Made by a program: the position numbers and the translations under genes. This document shows positions 1-11,157 of a DNA stretch of 64,000 nucleotides, one piece after another. The notes under the pieces are model-generated. The model did not search any database. It worked only from the letters and a program-made list of their open reading frames with translations, and had not been told where the DNA came from. The stretch is from Limnephilus marmoratus (lineage: Eukaryota; Arthropoda; Insecta; Trichoptera; Limnephilidae): positions 15,852,736 through 15,916,735 of the forward strand of contig OU862931.1 of NCBI GenBank assembly GCA_917880885.1, in the 5' to 3' direction. Positions within the stretch are counted from its first letter, which is position 1. The number at the start of each line of letters is the position of its first letter.

Positions 1-138
1 TTAATCGGTGCTGATAGTAACCAACAGAAGAGACAAAATAGGACACGACAAAAGTGTAGGTTATGTTAGGTTACATTCTTCTGTTATGTTTTGTCATGGA
101 ATTGGTTTGGTGGGTGGATATTATGGTAGGATGCTTAC

Positions 139-222
139 ACTGTCCCTCTTGGTGTGGTGCATGGGCGCGTAGTGTGCGCACTGGTAGTCCTGCTGGCCGG
201 AAGAGCGCACCGACTGCGAACT
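139..222 (-). CDS. Hipk: Hipk exon 15: short exon near left edge
   Basis: Residues 1086-1113 read SSQSVRSSGQQDYQCAHYAP then MHHTKRDS. The acceptor is CTCGTTGCAG at 223 with a fair pyrimidine tract, and the donor is AGT|GTAAGC at 138. Length is 84 nt, phase 0. GC content is well above the flanks, as in the other exons. The true last exon(s) would lie left of position 1. Support is splice sites, phase and composition only. Confidence 0.58.
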
Positions 223-377
223 CTGCAACGAGAGGCTCTGTTAGTTACACTCATTCACACTGACGGTCCACCACCTTTAACACTCTCCCATTAATCAATA
301 ATCTAAAAGAGCTTGTCTTCTATTCATACATACATAATAGAAACAGGGGGAGATATGGCATGGAAGCATTCAGACTG

Positions 378-725
378 TCATCGTGCAAACAACCAAACTG
401 CAAGGACTATCAAAGCAGCGGAGCCAATAGAAGTTATCCTTTTGATGTGTAGGCGTAGAAATGAAGACACGGAGCCGCTGGTGCATAGGTGCCATTTGCA
501 GTGGTATGGGTGAACTATTTTTGCAAGACATTGTGGATGGGGTTTCATTCTAATAACGGTTCCTGGCCCATCAATGGTTCTGGCATGCTTCCATGCTTCC
601 ATACCATCATCCTTTGTTTCTATTATTCCTTTTTCTGTCTCATTTTTTTGTAGCCCATAAACTTTAACAACTTCTTGATCGCCAATGCTAAATTTTCCCC
701 ATGTGCCAGCTGATTCTATTTTCAT
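378..725 (-). other. Unrecognised 115-codon ORF inside a Hipk intron
   Basis: A Met-initiated open frame on the Hipk strand lies between exons 14 and 15. Its protein starts MKIESAGTWGKFSIGDQEVV, carries HARTIDGPGTVIRMKPHPQC and ends with a hydrophobic stretch (SAALIVLAVWLF). Base composition is more coding-like than the surrounding intron. There is no matching splice pair that would join it to Hipk. A donor-like CAA|GTAAGT at 737-731 lies just upstream. It could be a transposon-derived or retrocopy fragment, or chance. I do not recognise the family. Confidence 0.3.
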
Positions 726-1069
726 AATAACTTACTTGTTTTTTGCAAAATCATGTTATTGTAAATTATACTGTCCAAACAGTTCTTATATTTATAAAAA
801 TAGTTTATGTAAAATCTACCAGAAGTAGTTTCTCTCCAGAATAGTTGGAAGTATTCAGAGAAATGATTTTTTAATAGAATCCTTAGGGATACATTGACAA
901 ACGAGAGGTAGGATAATAATGTAAGAGGAGATTGATTGACAAGAAGTTTCTCAGAAGGAACATGTATGAGCAGGGTATGCACATAAAGAATAAATATGAT
1001 TAACTATCACTGAAGTCTCACTGGGAGGGAGTTTAGAGAGGCTAAAACATTACACTGCTGACATCTCAC

Positions 1070-1426
1070 CTGTGGCGTAATCACATAGTCGTTTGAAGGT
1101 GGCTCCTGCTTGGCTTGACACTCGGACTGCGCCATGGCGAGCAACCGCTTCTTCTGGTGCTGCTGCTGGAGCGGCTGTTGCTGAATCTGCTGCTGCGGCT
1201 GAGCCTGCTGTGAGGATCCACCGCCGTTGTGACCGCCGTTGCTGTTGCCACCGCCGCTGTTGTTGTTGATCTGCTGGCTATTGCCGCCCCCGTTGTTACT
1301 GTGGTTGCTGTGACCATTGCTCTGGTTGCTCGCATTGCTGTGGCTGCTATTGTTGCCGGAGCCAGACTGGGGAGCGGTTGAAGAATGGCTGCAGGACACC
1401 TGGCCGCACGGTTCGTGCTTTATCGT
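1070..1426 (-). CDS. Hipk: Hipk exon 14: Ser/Asn/Gly/Gln-rich segment
   Basis: Residues 967-1085 open TIKHEPCGQVSCSHSSTAPQ. A Ser/Asn/His/Gly-rich stretch follows, then QQAQPQQQIQQQPLQQQHQK and KRLLAMAQSECQAKQEPPSN, ending DYVITPQ. The acceptor is TTCTTCTCCCAG at 1427 and the donor CAG|GTGAGA at 1069. Length is 357 nt, phase 0 at both ends. The stretch between the ordered ends is low-complexity. The KRLLAMAQSECQAKQEPP block looks constrained and could be an amphipathic helix, but I do not recognise it as a named domain. Confidence 0.82.
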
Positions 1427-2355
1427 CTGGGAGAAGAATAATAGATTAAATATTTATGGATATAATATTACTGCCATTCAAGCAAAAGTCACCAACCCAC
1501 ATACAAAAGCTTAGAGATATCTAAATTTGAAAGTTAGAGAAATAATCTTATAGAAATGCTTTTAACCACTCCAATCTATCGCGAATATGCACTTTTTACG
1601 TCTTACGAAATGTCAGTTCTACAAAAACTTTGTGTTATTTCCCCTTCACAGTTAAAGCTCTATAAATGAAACATTTTTGAATGTAGCAGAATACTAAAAA
1701 CTATTTTTGAAAGGTTATGAAATAAGCTTTCAAATTGTTATATTACAAATAAATATTAACATTTGTAAATATTAAAATTTAGAATGCAAACATAAAAAAA
1801 ATGTAAAAGTGACTCACGTGATGTTTTTATGTGAAAATGATACTATAATCACGCATTATGTAAAAAAAAAATACTTATTCTATTATATAAATGTATAATA
1901 AACAATTTAGTCACCTCACTTTTTTATCATTTCATACAAGAATATTTAATAAAAAAATAACAATGTCTAGCGCCCGTAGGCGATTTGGCGGATAAAATAT
2001 GTGTCTACTGTGTTTTTGACAGAACAGGTCTTTTTATGTATTTCTATGGACAACTTGAATAGGGATGTACAGCTTGATTTATTATCGACATTCTACTTTT
2101 TGCATTAGAACAATGACGGAGTTATAACGATTTCTGTGGAAACACACGCGTTGACGTGAAAACACGCTTATGTCACTTATTGTACTTAACTGCTGTCATT
2201 ATATTATCGTGTATATCCGGTTACGTATCCGAGTGGTTAATAGTTTGTATTATAATGGGGTAAATAAAACTTTTAGTTTTTGAAAAGTATAGATTTCTAT
2301 AAAAATCAAAAAAAAATCTATAAAAATCACTGCCTGCCACAAACACACAGATGCT

Positions 2356-3307
2356 AGGGTCAGTCAGGGGTCAGTCAGGGTCAGTCAAAAAGTAAGCCTC
2401 CTATATTTTTCTCCTTTTGTCAAGAAATAAAAAAGCAATTACATGAGTTGAAAACCACACTATTGACGATTAATTTATTACTTTCAATATAATCTCCGTC
2501 CATTTCCACAGCTTTGGTCCACCTTTTAACAAGGGCATGTACCACAGTGTTGTAAAAAGCACGGTCACTTCCAGAACACCATCACCATAACTTTCCCCGC
2601 CGATCAAACATTTTGAATTTTCTTGTCCTTGGTGAGTTTTTTTGATGCCATTCTATTGACTGCCTCTTTGATTCAGGTTCAAAAGAATAAACCCATATTT
2701 CGTCTCCGGTCACAATTTTTTTCCATAAACTAAGCGCTGCAAGTGTTGTGAGGCTATTGTTTTTCTTGTTTCTTTGTTCTGGTTAACTTTGTTGGTACCC
2801 ACCTTGCATAAACTTTTGTTGAATAATCGTCATCACACTGCCTATACTGAGGGAGAGAATGCGACATTTGTAGTTATCTGGGGTCACCACGAATGATGAT
2901 ATCAACTCGCTCAATGTTGCGTGCAGTCAGTGCAATCAACGGCCTGTGCCGCTCTGCTTTTCGTTAGCCAGCGGTATTTGTCCTTCAGTTTCGTTACAGC
3001 GACGAATTCATCGTCTAGAAGTGCTGACACGCACTGTTGCATCATGGTATACATTTTTCAGTCTTTCATGAATGCGAATGGTCGGTTCACCTTCTACAAT
3101 CAAGAATCAATCACGCTGTCTAATACGAACATCGATGTCGGCCATTTTGCAAGCGACTGCAGTGCTGTCACACTTGTTGATGCAAAAAGTTACCACTGCA
3201 GCAGATTGTAGAAGGTTTGAGAAATAGCACCAAATTAAAAATATTTACCGAACTAACTTTATTTAAGTAGAAAAAAATTGGAGGCATTACTTTTTAACTG
3301 ACCCTCG
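2356..3307 (-). mobile_element. Degenerate mariner-family element
   Basis: Terminal inverted repeats around GGGTCAGTTAAAAAGTAATG face each other (left copy reads GGGTCAGTCAAAAAGTAAGC), with TA at both outer edges (2354-2355 and 3308-3309). The minus strand reads broken transposase pieces in different frames. These include KVYARWVPTKLTRTKKQ, then VTGDEIWVYSFEPESKRQS, which contains the second catalytic Asp region of Tc1/mariner enzymes, and the C-terminal HALVKRWTKAVEMDGDYIES. Stops and frameshifts make it inactive. The left inverted repeat is unusual: its first 10 bp occur three times in tandem. Confidence 0.85.
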
Positions 3308-3364
3308 TACATAGAAGATAGATAAGAAAAAGCTGTAAGTTTGTAGACTGTTCAAAATTCCTAC

Positions 3365-3687
3365 CTGAGAAGTGTGATGGTGGTAGTGATTCTGCTGATG
3401 TGGCTGTTGGTGGTGTTGCAGATTCCCCTGCTGTTGTTGTGGCTGAGCCTGCTGTTGCTGCTGCTGTTGCTGGTGCTGTTGTTGATGCTGTTGCTGATGC
3501 TGTTGTTGCTGATGCTGTTGCTGTTGATGCTGTTGCTGCTGCTGTTGTTGCTGCTGTTGCTGCTGCTGTTGCTGGTGCTGATGCTGTTGCTGCTGGTGGT
3601 GGTGCAACGGAGCGGGCTTGGAGCGAGGCGAAGCTTGTTCAACAGGACCATTGGCCATGCAGTTTCCTCCGCTGCATTCACTGCCAG
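3365..3687 (-). CDS. Hipk: Hipk exon 13: long Gln/His tract
   Basis: Residues 859-966 begin AGSECSGGNCMANGPVEQAS and PRSKPAPLHHH, followed by about 55 residues of Gln with interspersed His, then AQPQQQQGNLQHHQQPHQ and NHYHHHTSQ. The acceptor ATTAG at 3688 is weak, with a poor pyrimidine tract. I chose it because only this AG gives two leading nucleotides that fit the phase-1 end of exon 12 in the open frame. The donor is CAG|GTAGGA at 3364. Length is 323 nt. The tract is CAG/CAA/CAT on the coding strand and likely polymorphic. Confidence 0.8.
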
Positions 3688-3699
3688 CTAATGAACATT

Positions 3700-5151
3700 A
3701 CCATTAATATTGTTTTTTTTAGAAGTTTTACGTACGGCATAATATTATGTTACAGGTTATTCCAATATTAACACACTTCAGGCGGGGGGAAAACAAGAAC
3801 CTGTTCGAGAAAACAGAATTTGTTTTAAACTAATATATCTTCGAAAAGAATATGCATTAATTTTTTTATATAGTACTCGTCACACCACACCCCAACTATA
3901 AAAGAACTGTCCAAAATTATAGCCCACTACAGTCCTGTAATAGGATTCCATAAATAGAAGTTAAAGGGAAACTGGGCGGCGTTTTTTCCGAACAAACGTA
4001 TTCTCCAATTTCCTCTCTAAATTTTCATACTACAGCAAATATCTTACATAATATAGATATCAACAAAGATATTCAAATACAAAAGAGATATGCTATAGTG
4101 TCCGCTCAACTGTCGGCGTACTACGCCCTAATTAGAGTAGTTTGCATACCAAAATAATTTGTTCATTTCGTTGATTTTTTGAAAATGTGCATTAATATTG
4201 TTTAACAGTATAGTTTGAATACAGAAATAATTCGTTCATTTAGTTTAACGTTCGTTTGGTTTATTCGTTAATTTAGTTTATTTGTTAATTGGTAAACAAT
4301 ATCGGCAACACCCGGAAGCGCAGTCCCTCCTCGTAAAAACTGCAGAAAGCACATCTACTTATATTTCAATATCTTTGGATATCAACTATATTTCACTTTG
4401 CTTTAAAATCGTTAACCTGTTCTGTGCCTTGTTGATTTCGTACAAAACCTCGGATATCACGCAAATTATTACTTTGACGTAAAATTTTGTGGGTTTATTT
4501 TGAGCTATCGTATGTCATATTTACCCAAACACATTCCTTGAACAATAAACTATCTATAAAAACAACATTACTTGCGTTTATTTGATAAATTGATAGGTTT
4601 TTCAATGTTTTTTGCGACCTACCACGCTTGAACTTTGACAGTTCAAATCGCAGCAAAAAGTTACGTTCATTATGGTCTATATTGTTACAAATTACCTATC
4701 TGGTCACCAATATAATATTGTTATTTCTTACTTACCGCATATAATTTTTTAGTGTTTTGGATGTAGTGTTTTGTAGTTTAGTGATTTTTTTGTATTTTAG
4801 TGATTTGTGTGTAAATGTATCACTCAAATTTATGAATTTAACCTCAATACAGGCTGCTAGTCCTAGTGAGGTTAATATTTTTATATGTAAAAAAAAATAA
4901 GAACACATGCATGGTGAGAAATTATAAATAAATAAATAAATAGATAATTGAGTACAATTTATTCCAAGTGGCCTGGCATAATTCGGGTACCTGTTACGTC
5001 AAGAACGAGAATGGCCCAAGCGATTCTGACCCTGTCTTTCATACAGTTTCTTTATACATAAGGGTTAAAATGCATTTAAAAATAAATCTAAAATTTTTCA
5101 ATTTTGAGTAGCTGGAGTGGAAGACGTATATCGGAACGTGTGTGAACTAAC
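3700..5151. other. Hipk intron 12, no gene seen
   Basis: This is AT-rich intron between exons 12 and 13. It contains a short repeat segment (about 4075-4130) that recurs at 13501-13560, and a TTCATTT/TTCGTT-rich stretch at 4150-4280. No coding similarity or RNA gene was recognised. Confidence 0.6.
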
Positions 5152-5390
5152 CTTGCTGCGGCAGAGGCTTAGCCTTAACCGTGGCCTCATCCTCTGAATC
5201 GGAGATGGTAATGACGGAGAAGGTGGGCGAGGGGGTGTCGTCGTGGATAGTGATGGTCTGCTGCTGGCCCTGGAGGAGGGGCGCGGGAGGGGCTCCAGCA
5301 GCCGCCAGCAGAGGGGCCGGCGGGGCGCCATGCTGCGGTCTGGAGCACCCTCCATCCCAGCCTGACACTGACGGGGGCTTTCTGCCAGAT
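5152..5390 (-). CDS. Hipk: Hipk exon 12: SUMO-interacting motif
   Basis: Residues 779-859 open PSGRKPPSVSGWDGG, pass a Pro/Ala-rich stretch, then reach QQQTITIHDDTPSPTFSVIT and ISDSEDEATVKAKPLPQQ. The hydrophobic-acidic VITISDSEDE is the canonical SUMO-interacting motif of HIPKs (HIPK2 has DTPSPTVSVITISSDTDEE). In vertebrates it is needed for nuclear-body localisation. The acceptor is TTTTCAG at 5391 and the donor CAAG|GTTAGT at 5151. Length is 239 nt, ending in phase 1. This is the strongest anchor outside the kinase domain. Confidence 0.94.
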
Positions 5391-5825
5391 CTGAAAATAG
5401 AAAATAGGTCAATATCAAACATTAATAAGTAGATAAATTTGCAAGAAAATTTTTAACAGTTCTCTTTGAATATCTCATAGATGGCAGCACTTCCATTTGT
5501 AGCAGACATGTGGAACGAATGTGTATCACAGACGTTACCGTAATAATATATTATTATATTAGAATAATATATTGTTAACGCGACACATACTCTATAGAAA
5601 ATTTTAATTGATGGTTCTTTATGACTGTCAAATACGAACTCACAAAAATACACTAAATAAAAATAATTTATTCCACTTGGCCACAGTGGGAAGCAATGGT
5701 TAGGGAGATCGGATCATTGGAAAAGTACCATGACAATATGAACCAAATATATTATCATGTAGAATCCAACAGAAGTTCGATCGCCTCAATAGATATGGTT
5801 ATTGTTGGTTAGAAATATTCCTTAC

Positions 5826-5945
5826 GGGGCTTGTTCTGGCCAGTGGCTGTTGTGATGGTTGTTTCGCCTGTTGGGCGGGGTGCCTTCCTTTACGCGCTTC
5901 TTCACCGGGCTCAGCTGAGTGGTCTCCTTCTTTTCCGCACCCACC
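5826..5945 (-). CDS. Hipk: Hipk exon 11: basic KKRVKEGTPP block
   Basis: Residues 739-779 read RVGAEKKETTQLSPVKKRVK, EGTPP, then NRRNN, a short His/Asn stretch and HWPEQAP. The core SPVKKRVKEGTPP corresponds to SPQRSKRVKENTPP of HIPK2, in the region that carries nuclear-localisation-type basic residues. The acceptor is TTTGCAG at 5946 and the donor GCCCC|GTAAGG at 5825. Length is 120 nt, phase 2 in and out. A +1 reading of the intron would stop soon after the donor. Confidence 0.88.
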
Positions 5946-5949
5946 CTGC

Positions 5950-8110
5950 AAAGATAAACAAGAGTCAGCGATAGCCCACACATCGGTGATTGGTTTATTA
6001 TTTGATAGAACCTGTGTTAGCAACTTGCCAGTTCATCTGGAGCACTGCCTGCTCTGGCGGCGCCTGTTCATACAGTTCATCGCGTGCACTGCACGTCGGT
6101 AATCTTTGTAACACAAAGAAAATACAGTTATTCAATTGCACCATGTCACTGGGATTGATATAAACATCTCAAGGTGGCCACAGAAAACAAGGTTCGAAAT
6201 TCAGTGATTAAATAAATAAAATACAGGCAGTTTTTACTTTTTTTCCAGTATTGGATCTAGTTAATTTTACCACTAAGATCCTATCTCAAATCGACTCAAG
6301 GTTTGCTATGTTTTAGTTAAAAGAAGTGTTGAACAACTTAGGCCCCTAATGGGGACCTTGAGGTATGCCACATCTTTCAAAAAGAGACAATTTTCATTGG
6401 GATAGATTACTTGCTTTGGGGAAATATTTACCAATCACAGAAGAGAGGCTAGGCGTATTTTAGAGAATCAAAGAAAAAATGGTCCATAAGTTGTAGCACA
6501 TATCTGTACATTTATTTTTAAGTGTTGCTTGCCAGGTCAATAGGTTCGGTAAAGAATGACCCCTGACGTATACATGTTGGGACGCAATAGGTTAATAGGA
6601 ATGGCGGAAGAAAAATCAACAATGTGTATACAAAAAAAATTGTAAAATCATGAAAATTTATCAATTATAATTGTTAAAAATTCCATGACATAACCATGAT
6701 AATTTCCGCCTTTACTGTTCTGTGGCCACCCTATACATTTACCAAGATCTGTATTGTCAATATGGGGACATGCACCAAACATTCGCAAGATAACGCTTTC
6801 ATCACAAGAAAGGGTTGTGTCCCGAGGAATGGTGGCATGAGCAGGGGTATACCTGTAGTGGTGCTGGTGCTGCGAAGGGTGCTGAGGGTGGTGCTGCTGC
6901 GGGTGGTGTTGCTGCTGCTGGGAGTGGTGCTGTTGCTGCTGCTGCTGGTGGTGAGGCAGCTGCTGCGGGGGCGGCTGCTGATGCACTTTGCTGGACCTGA
7001 AAAAACACCAATTTTAATACACACACGCTAGTTTGATTCAGTTTCCATTGATTCCGAGAGGCTACAGTAGTAGTTCTTTCCTCGAAATTTGCGATGATTT
7101 TAACAAAAAAACCAGTTGCAGAAAAAATAATTTTTTATATGCCGGTTGATATAGGTATCGTTTATGCCGGGGATGTATAATTTATTAAAGTTCTGTTGTA
7201 TATTACATAATATTTATGTCAATGTGTTCATTATTGAATTTCCTGTTTAATTGAATTTTACTATTATTTTAAAATCCTGGAATTAAAAATGTAGCTAAAA
7301 ATTTTTTTTGTTAGGAGCTGTCGGATGCATATTAGTTTTCGGAGTGCTGGTTTTTTTGTTTTTGTTTTTATTTATTTCATGCCGAAAAAATTTATTCCAT
7401 TGTTACATTTTATAATATTATTTATATATTTGAATATTAGCTCCAAATATGTAAAATGTGCAGTTTTAAATATTAATTCAGTTGGAGTAATTTACAGAAA
7501 AATGTTATGTTACAGTGAAAAAAACAATGGTACTTTTGTTAAGTATATTCTAAAATTTAATAAGTAAAAATAGTAACAGGTTATGTTATGACATTCTTAT
7601 TTTAAACCTTTCCAGTTCTTTTGGGAACTATAAAAATATGTTCTTATATATCCAGTAATAAATGCAATTTTGGACCTTACGATAAACAAATGTACAAATT
7701 TCACGTGAGTGTAAATTTAACGATTTTTTTTTTAAATTTATTAAACCTACAAACATGGGATACACAATGAAATAAAGGTAGATTTATTGATTTTAAATCG
7801 CTGAAAGCAGTTTATATTTTTCCATATTAATATTCGGAGATAAGAAATCAGGGAAATTTTTTGGGCAAAATCGAATGCCCGGATACCTTCCATCAAAGAC
7901 ATTTTTTTGAAAATATGCCATCGCTCGTAGGATGACGTGTGAACTCTTCAATTCATCACACATCGGTAATCAACATAATATATACATATCTCAAGGTTTG
8001 CGTGTCCTATTTAACGAAGTATTAAATAAAGTAGGCCTTACCCGGGGACCTTGAGGAATGCCAAATATGGCTTTCAAAAAGAAACAATTGAGACAGAAAT
8101 ACTTGGATTA
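5950..8110. other. Hipk introns 9 and 10, no gene seen
   Basis: Apart from exon 10, this stretch is AT-rich intron. The segment at about 7970-8060 repeats wording found at 6300-6380 (a short diverged copy: GACCTTGAGG then ATGCCA...CTTTCAAAAAG). No protein similarity was recognised. Confidence 0.5.
6853..6996 (-). CDS. Hipk: Hipk exon 10: Gln/His-rich segment
   Basis: Residues 691-739 start RSSKVHQQPPPQQ. The SSKVHQ piece resembles SSRKSKQHQ of vertebrate HIPKs. A Gln/His-rich run follows, ending HQHHY plus a split Arg. The acceptor is TTTTTTCAG at 6997 and the donor CAG|GTATAC at 6852. Length is 144 nt, entered and left in phase 2. CAG/CAC codon repeats make the length likely to vary between individuals. 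Such polyglutamine-rich tails are common in insect transcription-related kinases. Confidence 0.83.
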
Positions 8111-8118
8111 TATCTTAC

Positions 8119-8219
8119 CTCTTGGGTTGAGCATGATGATGGTGCTGAGTCGGCCAGGAGGCGTGCTCCAGGGCTCCGTAAACTTCTCCAACTTCTACAC
8201 CAAACACAGGACGACCATC
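8119..8219 (-). CDS. Hipk: Hipk exon 9: short His-containing exon
   Basis: Residues 658-691 read DGRPVFGVEVGEVYGALE, HASWPTQ, a short His run, AQPK, then a split Arg codon. The acceptor is a T-run ending TTTTTAG at 8220 and the donor AG|GTAAGA at 8118. The 101 nt end in phase 2, and the next exon supplies the one nucleotide needed. The sequence is not recognisable alone. Assignment rests on good splice sites and phase agreement on both sides. Confidence 0.7.
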
Positions 8220-8264
8220 CTAAAAAAATATCAAACAACATATTAATACATATATGTACCTAAA

Positions 8265-8513
8265 ATGGGACAATCTAAAGAGTTTCTAGATGATATAAAC
8301 CCCAAACAAGCCAGACAAATACTCATTGTGGATAGATATTCGCTGAAGAAACTAGTGACTATCACCTCAGGATACACATGCAGTTATTGGGGGATGGAAA
8401 GCACCAATAGCTGCAAGAAATTTGAGAATGAAATCATCCAATTATCCATGGTTCCAATGTCCCACCTTCATGAGAAAAAGGCTCAGATTTTGGGAGTCAT
8501 GTTGCGGAACTAG
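8265..8513 (+). pseudogene. Possible LINE ORF2 3'-end relic
   Basis: The plus-strand frame contains ITSGYTCSYWGMESTNSC followed by a hydrophobic His-containing stretch and KKAQILGVML. The spacing (G-x-C, then C-x-x-C-like with the second Cys lost, then H, then K/R-x-x-x-LG) recalls the C-terminal Cys/His region after RT/RNase H in non-LTR elements. No other element parts are visible nearby, and stops follow at 8511 and beyond. Low confidence. Confidence 0.35.
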
Positions 8514-8825
8514 GAGAAATCTCTAAACACCCATGAAAACCGTTGTGAATATGATTATGGTGACTGGGTTACTGCCAAAGGAATAAGGTGAAGCATTAGA
8601 GGTAGCACAATGGGACTCCGAATCAATAAATAATATTAAATACACTAAGTTATATATTATGTTATAGAAACAATAATAAATTTACATAAAGCAACAAAAA
8701 AGCAGCGCAGGAGAATGGTTACAAGTAAAAGCATAGAAATGAGCTGAATGGAAGGTGAAATGAACGACAGTACGTAACATTATTAATGATGTTCCTTATC
8801 CCCGGTGTACGCCATCAAGTGCAGT

Positions 8826-9190
8826 TTGTATGCGGAATGGTTGTGTGTAGAATGGCTTTGCGTAGAATGGTTGTGTGGATGGTGGTGTGTGAATGGCTGT
8901 CTGGAATGGATTTATGTAGAATGGTTGTGAGGAATGGTGGTGAGTAGAATGGCTTCCTGTGAAAGCGCTTCAAGTGGAATGGTTGTGTGTGGAATGGCTG
9001 TGTAGAAAGGTGGTGAGTGGAATGGCTGACTGTGAAAAAGCTTTTTGTGGAATGGCTCTGTCCATGAAATGGCATTATGTGGGCTGGAATGGTATTTGAA
9101 ATGACTATCTGTAAAATGGTTTTGTGTAGAATGGTGGTGTTCAGAATAGCTGCGAGTAATGGTTGTGTAATATAGAGGTGTGGAATGGTG
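8826..9190. repeat. Intronic TGGAATGG minisatellite
   Basis: This is a degenerate tandem array built around GAATGGTTGTGTG and GAATGGCTG units, with spacing varying around 12-24 bp. It lies between Hipk exons 8 and 9 and begins within 30 bp of the exon 8 donor. It keeps an open frame on the minus strand by chance of its period, which produces an apparent long ORF rich in His/Ile/Thr. Confidence 0.85.
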
Positions 9191-9216
9191 ATGATGGTGT
9201 GGTGTGCATGTGTTAC

Positions 9217-9453
9217 CTGCACTGGCAGGATGGCCGTGGAGTCCACAGCGATGAGCGAGGCCCTCGGGGGCCAGTCGGGCTCCAGCTGCAGGTGGTGTGG
9301 GGGCGCAGGGTGCGGGGGCGGGGCAGGCAGGCCGGGGGGCGCCGGCGGGGCCCTCCAGCCCAGCACCACACCCCGCCCGCCCGCCTCCACCACCGACACG
9401 GGCACGTAGCCCGCACCGCCGCCTAGCGCTCCGCCCGGAGACGCGCCCATGCT
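9217..9453 (-). CDS. Hipk: Hipk exon 8: Gly/Pro-rich segment
   Basis: Residues 579-657 open SMGASPGGALGG, pass through YVPVSVVEAGG and a long Pro/Ala run, and close LQLEPDWPPRASLIAVDS and TAILPVQ. The acceptor is TGTGTAG at 9454 and the donor CAG|GTAACA at 9216. Length is 237 nt, phase 0. The exon is very GC-rich, so all frames are open; splice phase and reading direction decide the frame. The sequence is low-complexity and I cannot align it confidently to vertebrate HIPK. A TGGAATGG minisatellite begins in the intron directly downstream. Confidence 0.78.
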
Positions 9454-9999
9454 CTACACACAACACACACGTCAAATACCAGATACTATACTGGACATCT
9501 ACAATTAGAGAGTCCATTTAGTCTCCACACAACGCACAACCAACTGCATTGGGTAAGAACACTTTAGCCTTTTTGGCATGTATTAATTAATGTCGTGCCG
9601 CATAAGGATAGTCGGGGGTGTTTAATTTAATTTAATATTGCAAATAAGTAGAATCTTGACGTAAAAACTGATAGAGGGACTTGACTGGTCCTTTAAACAG
9701 TTTGGGAACGTGGTGGGTGTCCCCGACTGCAAAGTCTTGGGGCAAAATATATGTGTGGTCTTAATTCAAAATATAATAAGTTGCAAAATACATATTTCTC
9801 AGGAGAACAGCATGAAATTTTCAATTATCTGCTTCACTAGTTTACTAGACATTTGTTTATAACTTAACGCAGTTATATCAAACAATACAGGTTCCTAAAC
9901 CTGATTTACTGATAAGTAGACTCATTTATTTAATTTTTTCATATTATTTCGTAATCCAAACTCATAAATGGAAAGGATATGAAGGTAGTAGTAAAGTAC

Positions 10000-10125
10000 C
10001 TGGTAGGTCGGCTGGCAGAGGATAGATGACACCAGCTGATGCTGGAAAGGATCTGGTCTTGCAGCCGCCGTGTATTGTCTTCCCACAGCTCCACCCACAG
10101 CTCTACCGCCTCCATACAGCTGGTA
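10000..10125 (-). CDS. Hipk: Hipk exon 7: ARPDPFQ block
   Basis: Residues 537-578 read YQLYGGGRAV, a Gly/Ala linker, then AAARPDPFQHQLVSSILCQ and PTYQ. The ARPDPFQ motif is a hallmark of the HIPK region just after the kinase; HIPK2 reads CARPDPFQQAL. The acceptor is TTTTTGCAG at 10126 and the donor CAG|GTACTT at 9999. Length is 126 nt, phase 0 at both ends. Human family knowledge places this in the interaction region used by transcription-factor partners, but no function can be read from this exon alone. Confidence 0.87.
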
Positions 10126-10609
10126 CTGCAAAAAGAAACATGGTGGGTTTAGCATTATGTATATTTGTCAAATGATTGAATTACAAAATACAAACTTACC
10201 TAAATAATCGAATTTAAGTGCTTTTAATGAAATTTTCATGTAATTTAAATATGATTTTGCGCAATTCCTCCTACATCCTAAGGAAAGGAATTGTTAAGTT
10301 TACTTATTTTATTTTACGCCTGGAGGGTTTTTACACTTTTTTTTTAAATATGGGTAGTGGGTAGTAAGTAGTACTTAACATGAGAAAGAAATAATGAAAA
10401 TAAAATTACAATGGAGATAAAAAATACACATAAGAAACAAAAATTAAAAAAATATGTGATCAGATTGGTTTACAAAGAGACAACCGAAAAGTTAAGAATA
10501 GGGTTGGAATAAGTTTTTAATATGATCCACAAAATTCACATTAAACATGTCAATACCTAAGTATTGGTTTCCTATAGCACTGTATTGGACAATGTAATTG
10601 CGCTTATGT

Positions 10610-10700
10610 ATAACAGAATAGAGTATGGTATTATTCTTGTGGGTATGTACAGTTGCGGGATGTATGGTATTATTCTTGTGGGTATGTACATAAGTTGCGG
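10610..10700. repeat. Tandem duplication in Hipk intron 6
   Basis: Two near-identical copies of a segment beginning GGTATTATTCTTGTGGGTAT and running to the TTGCGGGA end lie head to tail. They look like a simple local duplication with no associated gene. Confidence 0.75.
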
Positions 10701-11157
10701 GAGTTCGGAACAGTCTAATTTGGAGTTTAGTATTTTAAATAAGAAAGTTAAAATAATTTATTTTACGCCAGTCTTCTAATGTACGGGTATTTAATGGGAA
10801 AGAATTTATGTATGTATTCAGGTGATTTATTAATTATATTATTAACCCACTTGAACCTGGTCTGATTATATTCCTTTTTACTTCAAATTGTGGGTAAAAG
10901 TTTGACAAAAGGACAGACTAAAGGAAATTAACCCCAACCAAACATCACCAAAGTCCACATGTTAACAACACATATTTATAATTTATTATTACCACGGTCC
11001 GGATTCCAACCTTTCTTTGAACGCTTTTCACATTGTAAATGTTTGACTTTTGAATGGTCGCCATTAACTACATGTGCTGAACTTAAATTCTTATCAGTAG
11101 GACGTGCGAAAGAAATATATTTAGAGAGAATTTTAGACAGTTAGAGATGGTGTTTAC

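Noticed and set aside
3374..3771. Plus-strand Leu/Val-rich and Ala/Val-rich frames
   Set aside because: They are complements of the CAG-rich polyglutamine tract of Hipk exon 13.
8815..9450. Continuous 211-codon minus-strand frame beginning MGASPGG
   Set aside because: The first third is Hipk exon 8. The rest is the TGGAATGG minisatellite read through a perfect donor (CAG|GTAACA at 9216), so the extension is an artefact.
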